A stretch of 64,000 nt of DNA from Hoplostethus atlanticus (GCA_034670405.1 JAXDDX010000043.1:496001-560000); one strand, 5' to 3'; positions 36,705-47,937 are shown, numbered from the stretch's first letter. The notes: a model not told the origin generated them from the sequence alone. Made by a program: numbers and translations.

Positions 36705-37211
36705 AATAGTGGCACAGTAGCACAGTGCTTGCATTGCTGCCTCACAGCAAGAAGGTCCTGGGTTCGATTCCCGCCTGGGGCGCTGTTGACACCGGGGGGA
36801 ATCTGCATGTTCTCCCCAGGCTTGTCGGCAGTCAGGTGGGCTATCTCCCGATTGGGGCCTTTCTGTGTGGAGTTTGCATGTTCTCGCCGTGCTCACATGG
36901 GTCTCCTCCTATAAAAAAGAACCCCATCTCAAAACATGCAACGTCCTGTCCTGTCCCTGACCACAACCAGGATCTACATCTGGAATTGGTCCCCGTGCGC
37001 CTGAAGGAAAAAAGGGCTGCCCACTGCTCCTGGCTGCTCCTGGAGGAAGGACAGCAAGGATGGGAAAATGCAGAGGACAAATTCATTTTCGACACCCCTC
37101 CCTGCATGTGTGTGTTGTGTTCGGTGGTCACTACCCCTTGCATGTGTGTGTTGTTGTGTGTTAGTGCATGTGTGCACCCAAAATGCAATAAATGAATCTT
37201 AATCTTAATCT
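36705..37211 (+). mobile_element. tRNA-derived SINE
   Basis: A tRNA-like head (AGTGGCACAGTAGCACAG, then GGGTTCGATTCCCGC as B box near 36760-36775) is followed by the familiar body GTGTGGAGTTTGCATGTTCT and a tail of AATCTT repeats (about 37194-37211). TTTGTGA at 36670-36676 and 37212-37218 could be the target duplication, but about 30 bp of unexplained sequence would then precede the tRNA head. The open frames across it are not genes. Confidence 0.7.
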
Positions 37212-37556
37212 TTTGTGAGTGGTGATCCGCAGCTCATCCATTTTGTTAGCCGGGCTGGTAGTGTCCGCTGTCTTGACGATCTCTGGAATGAGCCCGGAGA
37301 TCGACAATAAAGTTGTCCGGGTTGTTAAATCCAATATCCAAAAGTTGTAGTCAGCTGTATGACATGTATGCAAGTCTGTTCAGAGTGAACAGACTTGAAA
37401 CAAAATGGCAGATAACTACTAATTTGGAGAATCGGGAGAGACGCTGAGCCTCTTGGTCAACATGGTTATGTGGAAAGCAATCATCAGCTGATGTTTTGAA
37501 GCCAAAGTCAGAGTGACGAATATTTAGCTTGAAGGAATACTGATATCTCCTAAGGA

Positions 37557-38392
37557 TTACATTACATTACAGTCATTTAGCAGACGCTTTTATCCAAAGC
37601 GACTTACAATAAGTGCATTCAACATAGGTAGGCAAGAAAACTACTAGTCACCAGAAATCGTAAGTGCATTTCCTTCCTAAACAAGCAACTAAGAGCATAA
37701 CTAGTGTTAAGGTAAGAGTGCAATAAGTTAGCAACCTACTTTATCTTAAACAAATGAGACAAATAAGAGAATCAAATAAAGCAAGAGCTAAGACAAATAA
37801 GTGAACCAAATAAACAAGAGCTAAGACAAATAAGTGTATCAAATGAACAAGAGCCAATAAACAGAGCTCAGACACATAATTGACGACAAATAGGCAAGGC
37901 TAAGAGGAAGGGTCAGGGTAGTGTTTCCTGAAGAGGTGGGTTTTCAGCCTGCGGCAAAAGATGGGCAGCGACTCTGCTGTCCTGACATCAGTGGGGAGTT
38001 CATTCCACCACTGCGGGGCCAGGACAGAGAAAGAGCCGTGACCGTGTAGATCGTACCGCAGGGACCTCTGAGCGACGGGGCAACCAGTCGCCTCGAGGCA
38101 GCAGAGCGAAGTGGTCGGGCAGGGGGTGTAAGGCTTGACCATAGCCTGGAGGTAAGAAGGAGCTGTTCCTTTCACTGCCCTATAGGCTAGCACCAGGGTC
38201 TTGAACTGGAATGGAGCTGCTACAGGGAGCCAGTGTAGAGAACGGAGAAGGGTAGTTGTATGGGAGAACTTGGGGCGGTTGAACACCAGACGAGCTGCAG
38301 CTTTCTGAACAAGCTCCAGAGGTCTGATGGCAGACGCCGGGGCACCAGCAAGGAGGGAGTTGCAGTAGTCCAGGCGGGAGATGACAAGAGGA
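37557..38392 (-). mobile_element. L2-type LINE 3' end with UTR
   Basis: The coding part (38392-37900) contains VISRLDYCNSLLAG, VQKAAARLVFNRPKFSHTTT, TVRTAESLPIFCRRLK-like text (here VRTAESLPIFCRRLK) and ends FRKHYPDPSS. The 3' UTR includes three ~35-bp units (CAAATAAGTGAACC-type, about 37755-37860) and ends with the widespread fish motif CATTTAGCAGACGCTTTTAT and TCCAAAGCGACTTACA, then short ATTAC repeats. It is the most complete L2 copy here, still truncated upstream. Confidence 0.85.
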
Positions 38393-38752
38393 TAGTCTGG
38401 TTCCAGGATTATCACCAACTCAATGGCTTGTTTGTTAGGACAGATGAGCAAAGGCAGGAGTTCCAGTCCAATCTTTTATTATGGAACAACAGAAGAAAAA
38501 GGATAACAAAGGATATTAATCTAGACGTCATAATTCCTAATTTCAATAATTAATAATCCAACAAAGGTCATTTATCTCCAAACACAATTACTGTGTAAAT
38601 CTAGGAATGAAGAAATAACTTTACCACTACTGAAACTTAATCAGTACAGCAAATAAATCTACTAAATAAAATAAAACTAAAACTAACAAATAAAACTACT
38701 AAAGCTGCTATAAATGCATTTTAAACCAAAGGAAAGTTAAGCTTCTTTGTTC

Positions 38753-39155
38753 TCAAAGGGTTTGCCACAGGTGAGCTGGCTGCCTATATCGATTCTGAGG
38801 CTCTGCCCATCCAGGAAGCAGAGAGGCAGGTAGAGGAAGGTTAGAGTGGGAGGGGATTTTCCCACACAGAGGTATATTCTTAAAGCAACTTGTGTGCTTC
38901 AGAATCTGCTTAAAGAAACTATGTTTGGCTTCAAATCGCATTGTCCAGACTGCGACTAGAGGGCCAAAACACCTTCTCATCTGAGGGTAGTGCTCAAGAT
39001 AGTGGTGCTTGGGTAGAAGTCTGACACCAGGGCACAGCTCTTGGTACCTCTGTCTGTGCTCAACTATTTTGCTTTCAAGGTATGAGATGGATTCATCAGT
39101 ATGCACGGGAGCAACAACTAACTCAACGATATCTTTTAAATCCATCAACACTAGC
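38753..39155 (-). pseudogene. unrecognised transposon-like protein, 3' part
   Basis: A minus-strand frame continues the unit at 46423-47937 across the retrovirus. It starts at the duplicated CTAGC and reads LVLMDLKDIVELVVAPVHTD, then RQRYQELCPGVRLLPKHHYL, MRRCFGPLVAVWTMRFEAKH and SFFKQILKHTSCFKNIPL. The region is well conserved in composition and looks like real protein. I recognise it only as a multi-copy, uncharacterised protein type in fish genomes, perhaps transposon-encoded; I cannot name a domain. Confidence 0.6.
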
Positions 39156-39696
39156 TGTTGAATAAATTCAGATCTAGACAGAAGTCTTTCAATCATGAAT
39201 TACATGAGCAACATTTATTAACACAGAATACAATACAATACTATACTATACTGAGCTCAGGAGAGATACACACACATGGGTATGGTATGCGGATCTCTGT
39301 CAGAGAAGCCTCTGAACAGAGATTATAAAGCTAAGGAAAACAAAGAAAGAGGGGTAGCTTCTAACACACTAGCACAGTAGTTTCTAAACAAGGGGGCTAC
39401 TTCTACAAGGGGGGTTGCTTCTACACATCTACAAGGTCGTTCTAATAGTTTGGTCTGAACAATGTGTGCTGTGTCAGGACGTTCTGGGTAGAGGCTCTCC
39501 GGTGCCTCCTAGAGGGACCGGCCTTCTAGTATGGTTTATACGAATCCTAACCTTTGGCCTACAGGGCCCTAAGTCAGTTGACGTCAAACAGAACGCCCTC
39601 ACACACGCACACCTAAAGCTCCTAGACGCTACACTAAGGATGCAGAGTCAGCACAAAGATTACAGAATTCACACATGATACATAAATTCTTCCACA
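39156..39696 (-). repeat. ERV 3' LTR
   Basis: 541 bp, TG...CA ends on the minus strand (TGTGGAAGAATT ... TTATTCAACA). It carries AATAAA on the minus strand at 39219-39214. It matches 45867-46422 nearly throughout. Confidence 0.92.
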
Positions 39697-39709
39697 GTTC
39701 CCCCCTTTG
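39697..39709 (-). other. ERV polypurine tract
   Basis: On the minus strand CAAAGGGGGGAAC lies directly before the 3' LTR start TGTGGAAG, as expected for the plus-strand DNA primer of a retrovirus. Confidence 0.8.
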
Positions 39710-40006
39710 ATACCATTGGTATCACATACATCTGTTCAACTAAGCTGTTGTAAACCTAGCTGGAGCTAATTACCATTACCCAGGGCTTGGAACTCTTTCT
39801 ATGATTAAGAAATCACATTATACAATGATTACAATGATTACAATGATTAATGTAACAATAAAATGTAAAATTAAGGAAAATTAAGGCGACCTGCAAATCA
39901 AAAGTGGTTATACACATTTCCATGTGATCAATACTTATGAAAATGTTTGTTACACTCAAAATTAAACATCTTCAATTAGTTGTGGAAACATGTGATAAAC
40001 TAGTGA

Positions 40007-41455
40007 TTAAGTCGAGTATGAATTTGAGTCAAAATCCGAATCGCAACATGTGCATGGTTGTTTGGGTGTCCAGTCCATTGGAATCTGCACGTTGGCGGAC
40101 TCAGGGGCACGTACTTGGTACATAGCGAGATTGTCAGTTGCTTTAGTGACGCAAGATTTAATCAATGCTGATGTGCACACGCAGACTAGGAGGAAAACCA
40201 CTACGACAGTGACTAGTCCTACCATGAATTTCGCAAAGGCCGGACATGAAACATTCATGTATTTTTCCAAAACTTCCGAGAGGGCCGTGATTTCAGCATG
40301 GGAGGAATACATCCCATACCCCGGGATTAGCACGCCGACCACTCTCTGAAAAGTGGATAGAGTTATTTTCCCGCGGTGTAAGGGAGTATACAAAGCAGCA
40401 ATTTCAGTTGAGGTAGCTGGTCTAACCAAGGGAGCTAAATAGGCTAGATAACATGTGCCATAAGCTTGCTTCGGTACGCAACTATAGGCTTGTGGGCCGC
40501 AAACGAAATAGACTTGTTCAGGGAGGAGAGACGCGCTGGTAAAGTTAAATGTAAGAACCGAAGAGCAGTTACTTTGTCCAAGATTTACGCCTGTGGCATC
40601 GGAATGCTGCAAGCAATTAGGCACATTGTACATTTCATACACGTGAATTGGGGCCATGACAGAGAACAGTCGCGCACACGGGTAGGGACGCGCACCATTG
40701 GGGCGGAGCAATTGTGCATATTTATGCTATGCGACACCAAACGCATCTCTTGAGCCCACGGGGTCACTGATACTAGCGCGCTGACTCTAAGAGTTGGAGC
40801 GTACGGAGATGGATCACAGACAATGGAGGTGTCCTGGAGATGTGTCTCAGTGGAACAGTTAGTTTGAGTTAGAGTCATTTGAACACGATACACTAGGCCA
40901 GTGTCCCATGAACTGGCGGAAATAGGTTAAATGTAAGAGAGATGTGGCATTTACGCCAGTCGGCAGATAGTTTCTATTTAGCTGAGTTATCACATATGTC
41001 ACTATGTGTCGGCGCGGTTCAGTCTGGTCATAAATAACAGAGGTGGGGGTGTAACAGTCTGCATCTGTATCGGGAATAGTTGACACTAGTCCGCTCCAAT
41101 TTAGTTGTTGCCAATCAGCGTAGGTGAACGGAATTGGTTCCACCATAGGTGCATGAGTGGATGGCGGCATATGTTGGCAAACCCAACATGAATTTAGCTT
41201 CTGATTTTGCGCGTAGTCATACATTATTTGTAAGGCCAAGTTACTCACGCCATGAGTTGATCGCTGTACACGAAGTATAGTACTTGATTTAGAGCGACGA
41301 GGTGCAGGTGGCATAGTTGGCGACAATTGGGGAATCTTTTGCGTAAAGGAGACAAAACTGCAACTTCGCCAAAGAGGCTTTGTGTCCCTTCTCTGCAAGA
41401 TGATTAAGCAGAGCGATGGAGTCAGTCTCACAGGCTTCCTTTGAGGGTGAAGCAA
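40007..41455 (-). pseudogene. ERV env, frameshifted and short
   Basis: Three minus-strand frames cover the surface and membrane parts: 41455-40859, 40893-40585 and 40711-40007. The surface part has a CWVC motif followed by several NxS/T sites. The C-terminal part has a long hydrophobic membrane anchor (about 40195-40145) followed by a cysteine-containing cytoplasmic tail ending at 40007. The ectodomain between the presumed fusion region and the anchor is very short, and I see no obvious basic furin-type cleavage site, so an internal deletion is likely. At least two frameshifts disable it. Confidence 0.7.
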
Positions 41456-42582
41456 TCAACAGATCATCAGCGTATTGCAGCAACGTGCTTCCGCCTGGGA
41501 GGGTCAATGCATCCAAGTCACGCTTAACAGCGATAGAATAGACTGTGGGGCTCTCTGTGTAGCCTTGGGGTAGGTGTGTCCAGGTGTATTGCTTACCGTT
41601 GTATGTGAAGGCAAAGAGGTATCTACTGTCTTCATCCAATGGGATGGAAAAGAATGCAGCACACAGATCAACAACTGTGTAATGCAGGGAATCTGCAGGC
41701 AAGCTAGCCAGAATAGAATTGTATCTGCCACAAGAGGGGTCATAGGGACCACGATGTCATTCACTGCCCTCAGATCCTGAACAAAGCGCCATTCATCTGC
41801 ACGACCTGGTTTAGGGACGGGGAGAATAGTGTGTTGCATGGATTATTGGTTTCAACCAGAACTCCTTGTTTCAGCAATGACTCAATGACCGGTTTGATAC
41901 CTGCAATGGCAGCGGCAGATAATGAATATTGCCGAATGCATGGAAGCGCTGCTGACTTTTTAAGTGTCACCACGTGTGGTGGTGCTGAGGCAACGAAACC
42001 TACATGATTTTTGTGAAGCGCCCACAAATTGGGAGGAACCTTTGATAAGGCAAGAGGGGGTGAGTAATGGGGAATGGGGGAGGGGGTTTGGAAGGAAAAG
42101 GAAGTTGGAATGGGAGGAAGTGTAGGGAGGGTTAATTTGAAACAGTCGCCAGGTAGTAACCCAAGGATCCCACAAGGGGTCGACATTTCTTGAAGAGGAG
42201 TCAACTGTGAAAGCGCAACACACATGGGGCCCAAATCTTGAGGCTGATAGCCAGAGGCGACAGCCAAGGACACATGGGGAAGTGAATCAGGCATTTGAAA
42301 AAATGCAAGTTGTTCTGTAGACAGTGGAAGTACAGCTGCACAACCTTCAACGCCTATGAAGATTGTAGATGGAGCGCTTAAAGTGTTTGGTTGTGTCAAA
42401 CGCGGGTCAGCCAATTCAGCATATGAAGATGATACAGGTACAGTGCCATACAATGCGGTACAATGCAGTGAGGTGAGATGAGACATTGATAGCAGTTTAG
42501 TAGTTAGACTAGGTGACTGTTTGGACATTGCAATGATGTTTGTTTCTGAAAGAAAATCAGAAAAGTATGGGTAGCGTCCCAC
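41289..42582 (-). pseudogene. ERV pol: N-terminal reverse transcriptase only
   Basis: Minus-strand RT in three frames: the N-terminal part at about 42100-41850 (LWALHKNHVGF, IKPVIESLLKQGVLVE), the fingers at 41839-41720 (LPVPKPG, WRFVQDLRAVND) and the palm at 41702-41289 (LPQGYTESP, QYADDLLIAS). Frames change near 41845 and 41705. The frame runs into env soon after the YADD box, so the thumb, connection, RNase H and integrase are all missing. The 42582-42100 stretch between protease and RT is open but unassigned. Confidence 0.8.
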
Positions 42583-42949
42583 AGACCAGGAATAAAGAAA
42601 ATCGGGTTAACATGTTGGCAGCCTGAAAAACATTTTCCTCTGGTAAGTCCATAAACAGTCCATCAGGGGTGCAATAAATCACGGCATTCAATTTACACAA
42701 AGCATCTCTGCCCAATAAGGAAATTGGGGTTGTGTTAGACATTATGAACCTGTGCTGCAGTTCATTCCCTTCTACTGTAACAATTGTAGGTTTAGACAGT
42801 GGCTCAGTCATAGGAATGCCCATGACCCCCACCGTCGTGACTGTCTGTCTACTCCGTTTCAAAATATTTTCATCTGCTTGGGTTGATGACAGTGTGGCAC
42901 CGCTATCGACTAGCATAGTTATCCTCTTTCCTGCTACACATACATTCAC
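42557..42949 (-). CDS. ERV aspartic protease region
   Basis: A minus-strand frame with LVDSGATLSST, the catalytic DSG-type motif of retroviral proteases, and ISLLGRDALCKLN, the conserved C-terminal GRD motif. It lies between gag and RT. About 130 residues, with no internal stop in this stretch. Confidence 0.8.
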   Translation of the reverse strand: MNVCVAGKRITMLVDSGATLSSTQADENILKRSRQTVTTVGVMGIPMTEPLSKPTIVTVEGNELQHRFIMSNTTPISLLGRDALCKLNAVIYCTPDGLFMDLPEENVFQAANMLTRFSLFLVCGTLPILF

Positions 42950-43030
42950 AGTGGGGTCTTCTTTTGGGGGTTTTGAAAGCCGAATTCGTGTGAACTGGTG
43001 AAACTGATCGTGTTCTTCCTCTTGGCCTCC

Positions 43031-44999
43031 CTATTGCTGGGGGTAACTCATTGTATGAGCGGGAGGGACTGAAGGCGGTGGAGGAGGAGGGAACTGTCCA
43101 CATCCACCATACTGTGCAAACTGTGTTTGCTGTTGAGTGTTATTATTTCCTTTTTTATTCTTGTTTTTCTTTTTGCTTCTACACTCCCTGGCCCAATGCC
43201 CCTTCTTCTCACAGTTATGACATTTATCATTAGCTTTATCTCGGGGTTTCCGCCATTCCCCTTGAGCCATGTTTAGAGTCTGTTTTCGGGATCGGGTGAA
43301 AACACCTTGTTGATCTAAATTGAGCAACAATGTAGTGACTGATGAGAAGGGCTGTACTCCCCAATTTGGGGTGGTCAGTCTGACCGCACCGGAGATGTGA
43401 GGCAGGAGGCCACACATAAGGGTTTGTACGGCCAATTTGTCATTTTCTGAAAGTGGGATTCCTGCATTAGTGTCCCAAGTTAGGCAAAATCTGCTGATGT
43501 AATCTGTTAGGGACTCATCTTTGCCTTGCACACAGCTTGTCACTTGACTGAAATCTCCTACACTCCGTGCACTATTGAATATAGCTGTTTTACAGGCCCC
43601 TTTTAACCATGTGACTCTGGTGGGATTGTGGTCATCATTATCATTTGGAGCCCAGTCTCCATCCACACCAGCTGGGACATGAAAATTAGTCTGTATATTC
43701 GGCCATGTTGCGTCATAGGAATGTTTCAACAGCAGCAACATATCCGAGGGAAGCACATCATATATGCCAGAGGTTTGGTACAGCCAACCATGAAAAGCTA
43801 CAGGTCTCTTCACTGGGGGTGGGGCATCAGCTAACATTTGTTTAACCTCAGCCGGTGTCCATGTCTTTTTTATGGCCACCTCCCCTACCATTATTTTTGG
43901 ATTCATTGTTGGTTTGTTTCTCCTTTCCCTTTCCTCATACCTTTCAGGACTGAAATGGCCAGAGGCTCTTCCTCGCCTCCTCGTCCTGTTTTCTCCTTCT
44001 CTCAGCAAGGAAAGCCTTCTTCCTGTTCTCGGAGGTCAACTCCTCCTCCTTTTCATCCCCTTCCTCTGGCATATCTACACCACCCATTGCCCCCTCCTCC
44101 GCCTGTGGACCAACATGTACGCCTCCCTGCCCTTGGGGTGCTGGGTTGTCTGCCTGTCTTATCGCTGTTGCTATGGCCAACGTCTCTACCCAATTATCTT
44201 CAGGCTCAGGCAGAGGGGGATACAATCTTTCTACCGTTTTCTTAGGAAACATTCTGACCCCCCCGTCATTTGCATTTGTTGTAAACAATCCTTCCATTTC
44301 CAAACCACCACGTTTCAACATTTCACATAGTTTGGGAACCGTTAACCCTGATTGTGTTTTAGCCCAAGCATATATCAGTGCTCGGGCCTGTGAGGACGCG
44401 GAGACAAGGTCATCCAACGCCAAACAGGCCACGGCCTTATCTGTCAGACCCACAGCTGCGATGACTTGGGGTATCGTGCAGAATGAGCAGTTATAGGCGA
44501 TTTTTTCTATCGCCTTAGGCACCTCAGGGGACCAGTTTCGCGACTTTTCCAATATTTTACCTTTAGGAGGTTGGGTGGTGTCAGGGGTTTTAGCCTCTGA
44601 TTCATCTCCCTGCTTTGGGGATTTATTGTGTTGCTTTGGGGGCGGGTGTCGTTTTGCGACATCTCGCCAAACTTCCAAACATTTTTTCATATAATCATAA
44701 TCCCATTTCGGATCTCCCTGACCACCCTCGATATTGTCTGTCAGAATTTGCATTCTCTTTGGGGCAAATTATCCGCCAATTGACCACTTCCCCCCAGTCC
44801 AGTCATACATATCATGTGTGAATGGCACTGCAAAGATGAGATCTTTTTCTTTGATTATTATCTCGGCCGCAGAGCCTTTGGGTACAATGGTTTTGCCAAA
44901 ACATTTTTGTATGTCTTGGATCTTGCCGCTCATGGCCTTACTACATTTAAATGGAGGTTTCTGGTCCCCAGGTTGAGTTTTTGACAATGCACAGCCCAT
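43031..44999 (-). pseudogene. ERV gag, three frames
   Basis: The minus-strand start at 44999 reads MGCALSKTQ, an N-myristoylation signal typical of matrix. That frame stops at 44769; the next block runs 44753-43944 (matrix/linker, rich in charged residues) and the third 44008-43031 (capsid-like, ending in nucleocapsid). The nucleocapsid has one CCHC knuckle, CHNCEKKGHWAREC, in a Lys/Arg-rich context, followed by a Gln/Pro-rich tail. Two frame changes (about 44760, about 43960) break the gene. Confidence 0.8.
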
Positions 45000-45821
45000 T
45001 TTGCGAGATAGTGGCTTACACTTACACTTTAGGAAAAGGAAAACAACTCCTTACCTTAGCGCTGCTGCGGTAGTCTTAAAAGTGTGTCTTATCTTTCATT
45101 CCTTTTGGCCTCCGCTGTCTGCAGGGACCGGCCAGGCTCTGACCCTCGTCTCCGCAACTCACTCTCCGCTCACAGAGATGTCTCTGTTATCCGGAGGGAT
45201 CGGTCAGGCCCTGGAAAAGACACTTACTACTTTTCACTTACCTTTGAGTTAGGTTAGACACTTATGCACTCATGTAACGCAAAAAATGTTTCAGACAATT
45301 TTACTTAAACAAATGTGCTCAATACATGACAATCAAAACTTTTGACTTCCAGCGGTGACACTGGGCGTGTGGTCACACCACACATACACTACTATTATAT
45401 AGTGCTTGATTGCGTCTAGAACTCATCCAGTCAAGGTATCTTGCTTACTAAACGTCTTAACAGCAGCTACTTCATAAATCAGACAGTAATCACCAATCAC
45501 GATTGGGTTTTTTACTCTCAACGGCCTAACGGTCACCGAGTGCTATTTCAACTCCGATATCTTTGTTAGGGCTTAACCAATGCACCGCTCTCAGTCCTAA
45601 GTTTTGTTTTACACCAGTTATGCTTTTGGAATGCTTTCGTTGTGATATCAGCCAGGTAGCGTGTAGCCGCGTACCCTTAGAGGCGGTTCACCACCTCAGA
45701 CACTGATTATCACTCAGAAATGCATTTTGATTTGGTTTCTGTTAATTTTAATCAAATTTGTTCGTTTTTGGATCTCGTCAAGACACACCTACGTGGGAGG
45801 TCACAATAAAATTATGTACTC

Positions 45822-45830
45822 ACCCCGTTA
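45822..45830 (-). promoter_or_regulatory. ERV leader splice donor candidate
   Basis: On the minus strand ACGGGGTGAGTAC, just downstream of the primer-binding site, is a strong GT donor consensus and is where simple retroviruses place the donor for env mRNA. Inferred from position and consensus only. Confidence 0.45.
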
Positions 45831-45845
45831 GTAGTCTGTATTGAG

Positions 45846-45863
45846 ATCCTGTTTGTGACGCCA
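45846..45863 (-). other. ERV primer-binding site
   Basis: On the minus strand TGGCGTCACAAACAGGAT begins 3 nt after the 5' LTR end, with the TGG that pairs with a tRNA CCA end. I could not assign the tRNA. Confidence 0.7.
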
Positions 45864-45866
45864 GTT

Positions 45867-46422
45867 TGTTGAATAAATTCAGATCTAGACAGAAGTCTTT
45901 CAATCATGAATTACATGAGCAACATTTAGTAACACAGAATACAATACAATACAATACAATACAATACTATACTATACTGAGCTCAGGAGAGATACACACA
46001 CATGGGTATGGTATGCGGATCTCTGTCAGAGAAGCCTCTGAACAGAGATTATAAAGCTAAGGAAAACAAAGAAAGGGAGGTAGCTTCTAACACACTAGCA
46101 CAGTAGTTTCTAAACAAGGGGGCTACTTCTACAAGGGGGGTTGCTTCTACACATCTACAAGGTCGTTCTAATAGTTTGGTCTGAACAATGTGTGCTGTGT
46201 CAGGACGTTCTGGGTAGAGGCTCTCCGGTGCCTCCTAGAGGGACCGGCCTTCTAGTATGGTTTATACGAATCCCAACCTTTGGCTTACAGGGCCCTAAGT
46301 CAGTTGACGTCAAACAGAACGCCCTCACACACGCACACCTAAAGCTCCTAGACGCTACACTAAGGATGCAGAGTCAGCACAAAGATTACAGAATTCACAC
46401 ATGATACATAAATTCTTCCACA
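45867..46422 (-). repeat. ERV 5' LTR
   Basis: 556 bp, nearly identical to 39156-39696 but with a longer AATAC-type run (about 45940-45970). The position matching the AATAAA of the other LTR reads ACTAAA on the minus strand (45930-45925). Confidence 0.92.
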
Positions 46423-47937
46423 CTAGCCATGCTTGCTCATTTTCTGGCACTAGAGGTCCAATCAAAAATGGGAGAAAAACCTCAGGAAACTCCAATTTTC
46501 ATGGGAATTGCCTCTGATAGTTTTCCGACCCAAGAAACTCTGTGGTACAACATGTGGCTTATTTGTTTTGTCTGACCATTCACAGGGGAAAGCCAATATA
46601 GCTTTATTCAGGTAATCTAGTGTAAATAACGTCTTTGATATCATTGATCCCAAGCAGTAAGCCAGCTCGACCGGCACAATACCCTCAAATGTGTCATGAG
46701 CAACGTCAGGAAGAAAACCAGAGACAACAAGGAAATGAGACAGATTCTTGGTTAAAACACGCTCTCGGTTAACTCCAAAGCAATGGGCATTATTCTCAAG
46801 AGCTGCTTTTACATGATCTGCATGGACCTCTTTAGTTCTCAGGCTAAAAGCACCAGATGCAACACAGTGACAACTTTTTGCAGTGCAAAACCGGCAGAAG
46901 AAATCACCCGAAAAACGTTCAATGAAGCCAGCAATGCCGTGCGCTCCCAAGTTATTAGCCACTACACTCTGCACTATAGCTTTAAGAGACATACCTAATA
47001 AACGGACATACACACAATGGTCCTCCAGAGTTTTAAAATCTTGCAGAAGAGGTTCCAAGATTTGTCATAGCCCTATGTTTTTACATCACCACTTTTGCAA
47101 AGTACTGCAACATAAATAGATGACAAAAATGAGCGAGAGCCTGGTGGCAGGTTTCCTAGTATTCGTAATTCCTCAGCATAGCTGTTTTCTTTAAAATGCC
47201 AACCATCTTCAGTGGACCTGAATTCATAAGATGGGTTAAGTTCAAGGTCCTGCTGTCCTCTATGATTTCCTCTAATCTTATCAAGAAGAACTTTGCAATT
47301 TAAAATTTGCTGCATGGATTTTAACAGTGGGACATACTAAAAGGTGTGTTTAGTTTTATGATCAAGTATGTAGGTAATTGGTTCCACAACACCGAATCTT
47401 TCCTTGTAATATTGTTTACGTTGATACGAAGTGCTAAGAGGGCCGCCTTTTTCAATTGCTTTTTGAACTGGGTTAAATGCAAACTGCTATGGTGATTTCT
47501 GTACCTACAGAGTCATCAACTTGGAGGTTGTGACGCTCAAGGATATCACTTAGAAAACCTCTAGATAGTGGGACTGATGCAGAGCTTATCAAGTAGTAAA
47601 GTTCTTCAATCTTCAATAAGGCTGCTGCAAGCTGCTGCTCAATTACACTTGGGAGTGCCTTGTGTTGACCTGTCCAATCTCGGGATGTACCAGAAACTTC
47701 CTCTTCCACACACTCCTTGTCCTGGCAATCAGCAAATGAATCATGTAATGATGGTGATACTACTGTACTTGTTCTCACAATACCTGGTATAAAATCAGTT
47801 AGGGTTTGAGGTGTGTGACTCTTATGAGACTTAAAAGTTCCATAAATACTGGTTTGAAAACTACAGCCAACAATCATGCAACAGACATTTTCATTTCTCT
47901 TCAATGTTGTGTGTTGATATGAACAAAGTACTTTCAT
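46423..47937 (-). pseudogene. unrecognised transposon-like protein, 5' part
   Basis: Minus-strand coding unit split by the retrovirus. The start near 47937 (MKVLCSYQ) is followed by a possible zinc finger (CCMIVGCSFQTSIYGTFKSH). Further blocks are RILGNLPPGSRSFLSSIYVA, YVRLLGMSLKAIVQSVVANN, LGAHGIAGFIERFSGDFFCR, FCTAKSCHC and PDVAHDTFEGIVPVELAYCL. It has frameshifts, for example near 46485 just before IGPLVPENEQAWL, after which CTAGC marks the retroviral insertion. The CxxC/CxC groups suggest metal binding. Related text is common in fish as uncharacterised proteins. Transposase ancestry is plausible, but I did not identify a catalytic triad or terminal repeats. Confidence 0.6.

Larger units (their letters stand above)
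33415..37340 (-). mobile_element. CR1/Rex1-type LINE, split by hAT and SINE
   Basis: Minus-strand APE-type LINE. The endonuclease lies at 36607-36052 (GGGLCIYVNKAWC, FIVAGDFNHSNLK, LGQSDHLSLFL). RT begins at 35660-35508 (LSRTNARKAAGPD) and continues at 34221-33811 ([39 protein letters not shown]). The distal 3' part (33800-33415) holds only UTR/C-terminal-like sequence, so the YADD box and RT thumb are deleted. An hAT at 34268-35507 interrupts RT and a SINE at about 36705-37211 interrupts the 5' region; sequence near 37219-37340 appears to continue the LINE. Inactive. Confidence 0.75.
39156..46422 (-). mobile_element. endogenous retrovirus (gamma/epsilon-like), defective
   Basis: A minus-strand provirus 7.27 kb long, flanked by CTAGC at 39151-39155 and 46423-46427. 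It has two LTRs, a primer-binding site, a leader, gag, protease, a partial reverse transcriptase, env and a polypurine tract, in that order on the minus strand. Most of pol (the end of RT, RNase H and integrase) is absent. The gag, pol and env frames carry several shifts. LTRs differ at only a handful of positions plus AATAC repeat number, so the insertion is fairly recent. It cannot be autonomous. The class rests on the CWVC-type env motif, a single CCHC knuckle and gag organisation. Confidence 0.85.

Noticed and set aside
36705-36800. tRNA gene
   Set aside because: B-box-like GGGTTCGATTCC is present, but no complete cloverleaf forms and the sequence continues into a SINE body with an AATCTT tail.
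37755-37860. CRISPR-like direct repeats (~35 bp x3)
   Set aside because: Units are adjacent and diverged, without unique spacers, and lie in the 3' UTR of an L2 LINE in a vertebrate genome.
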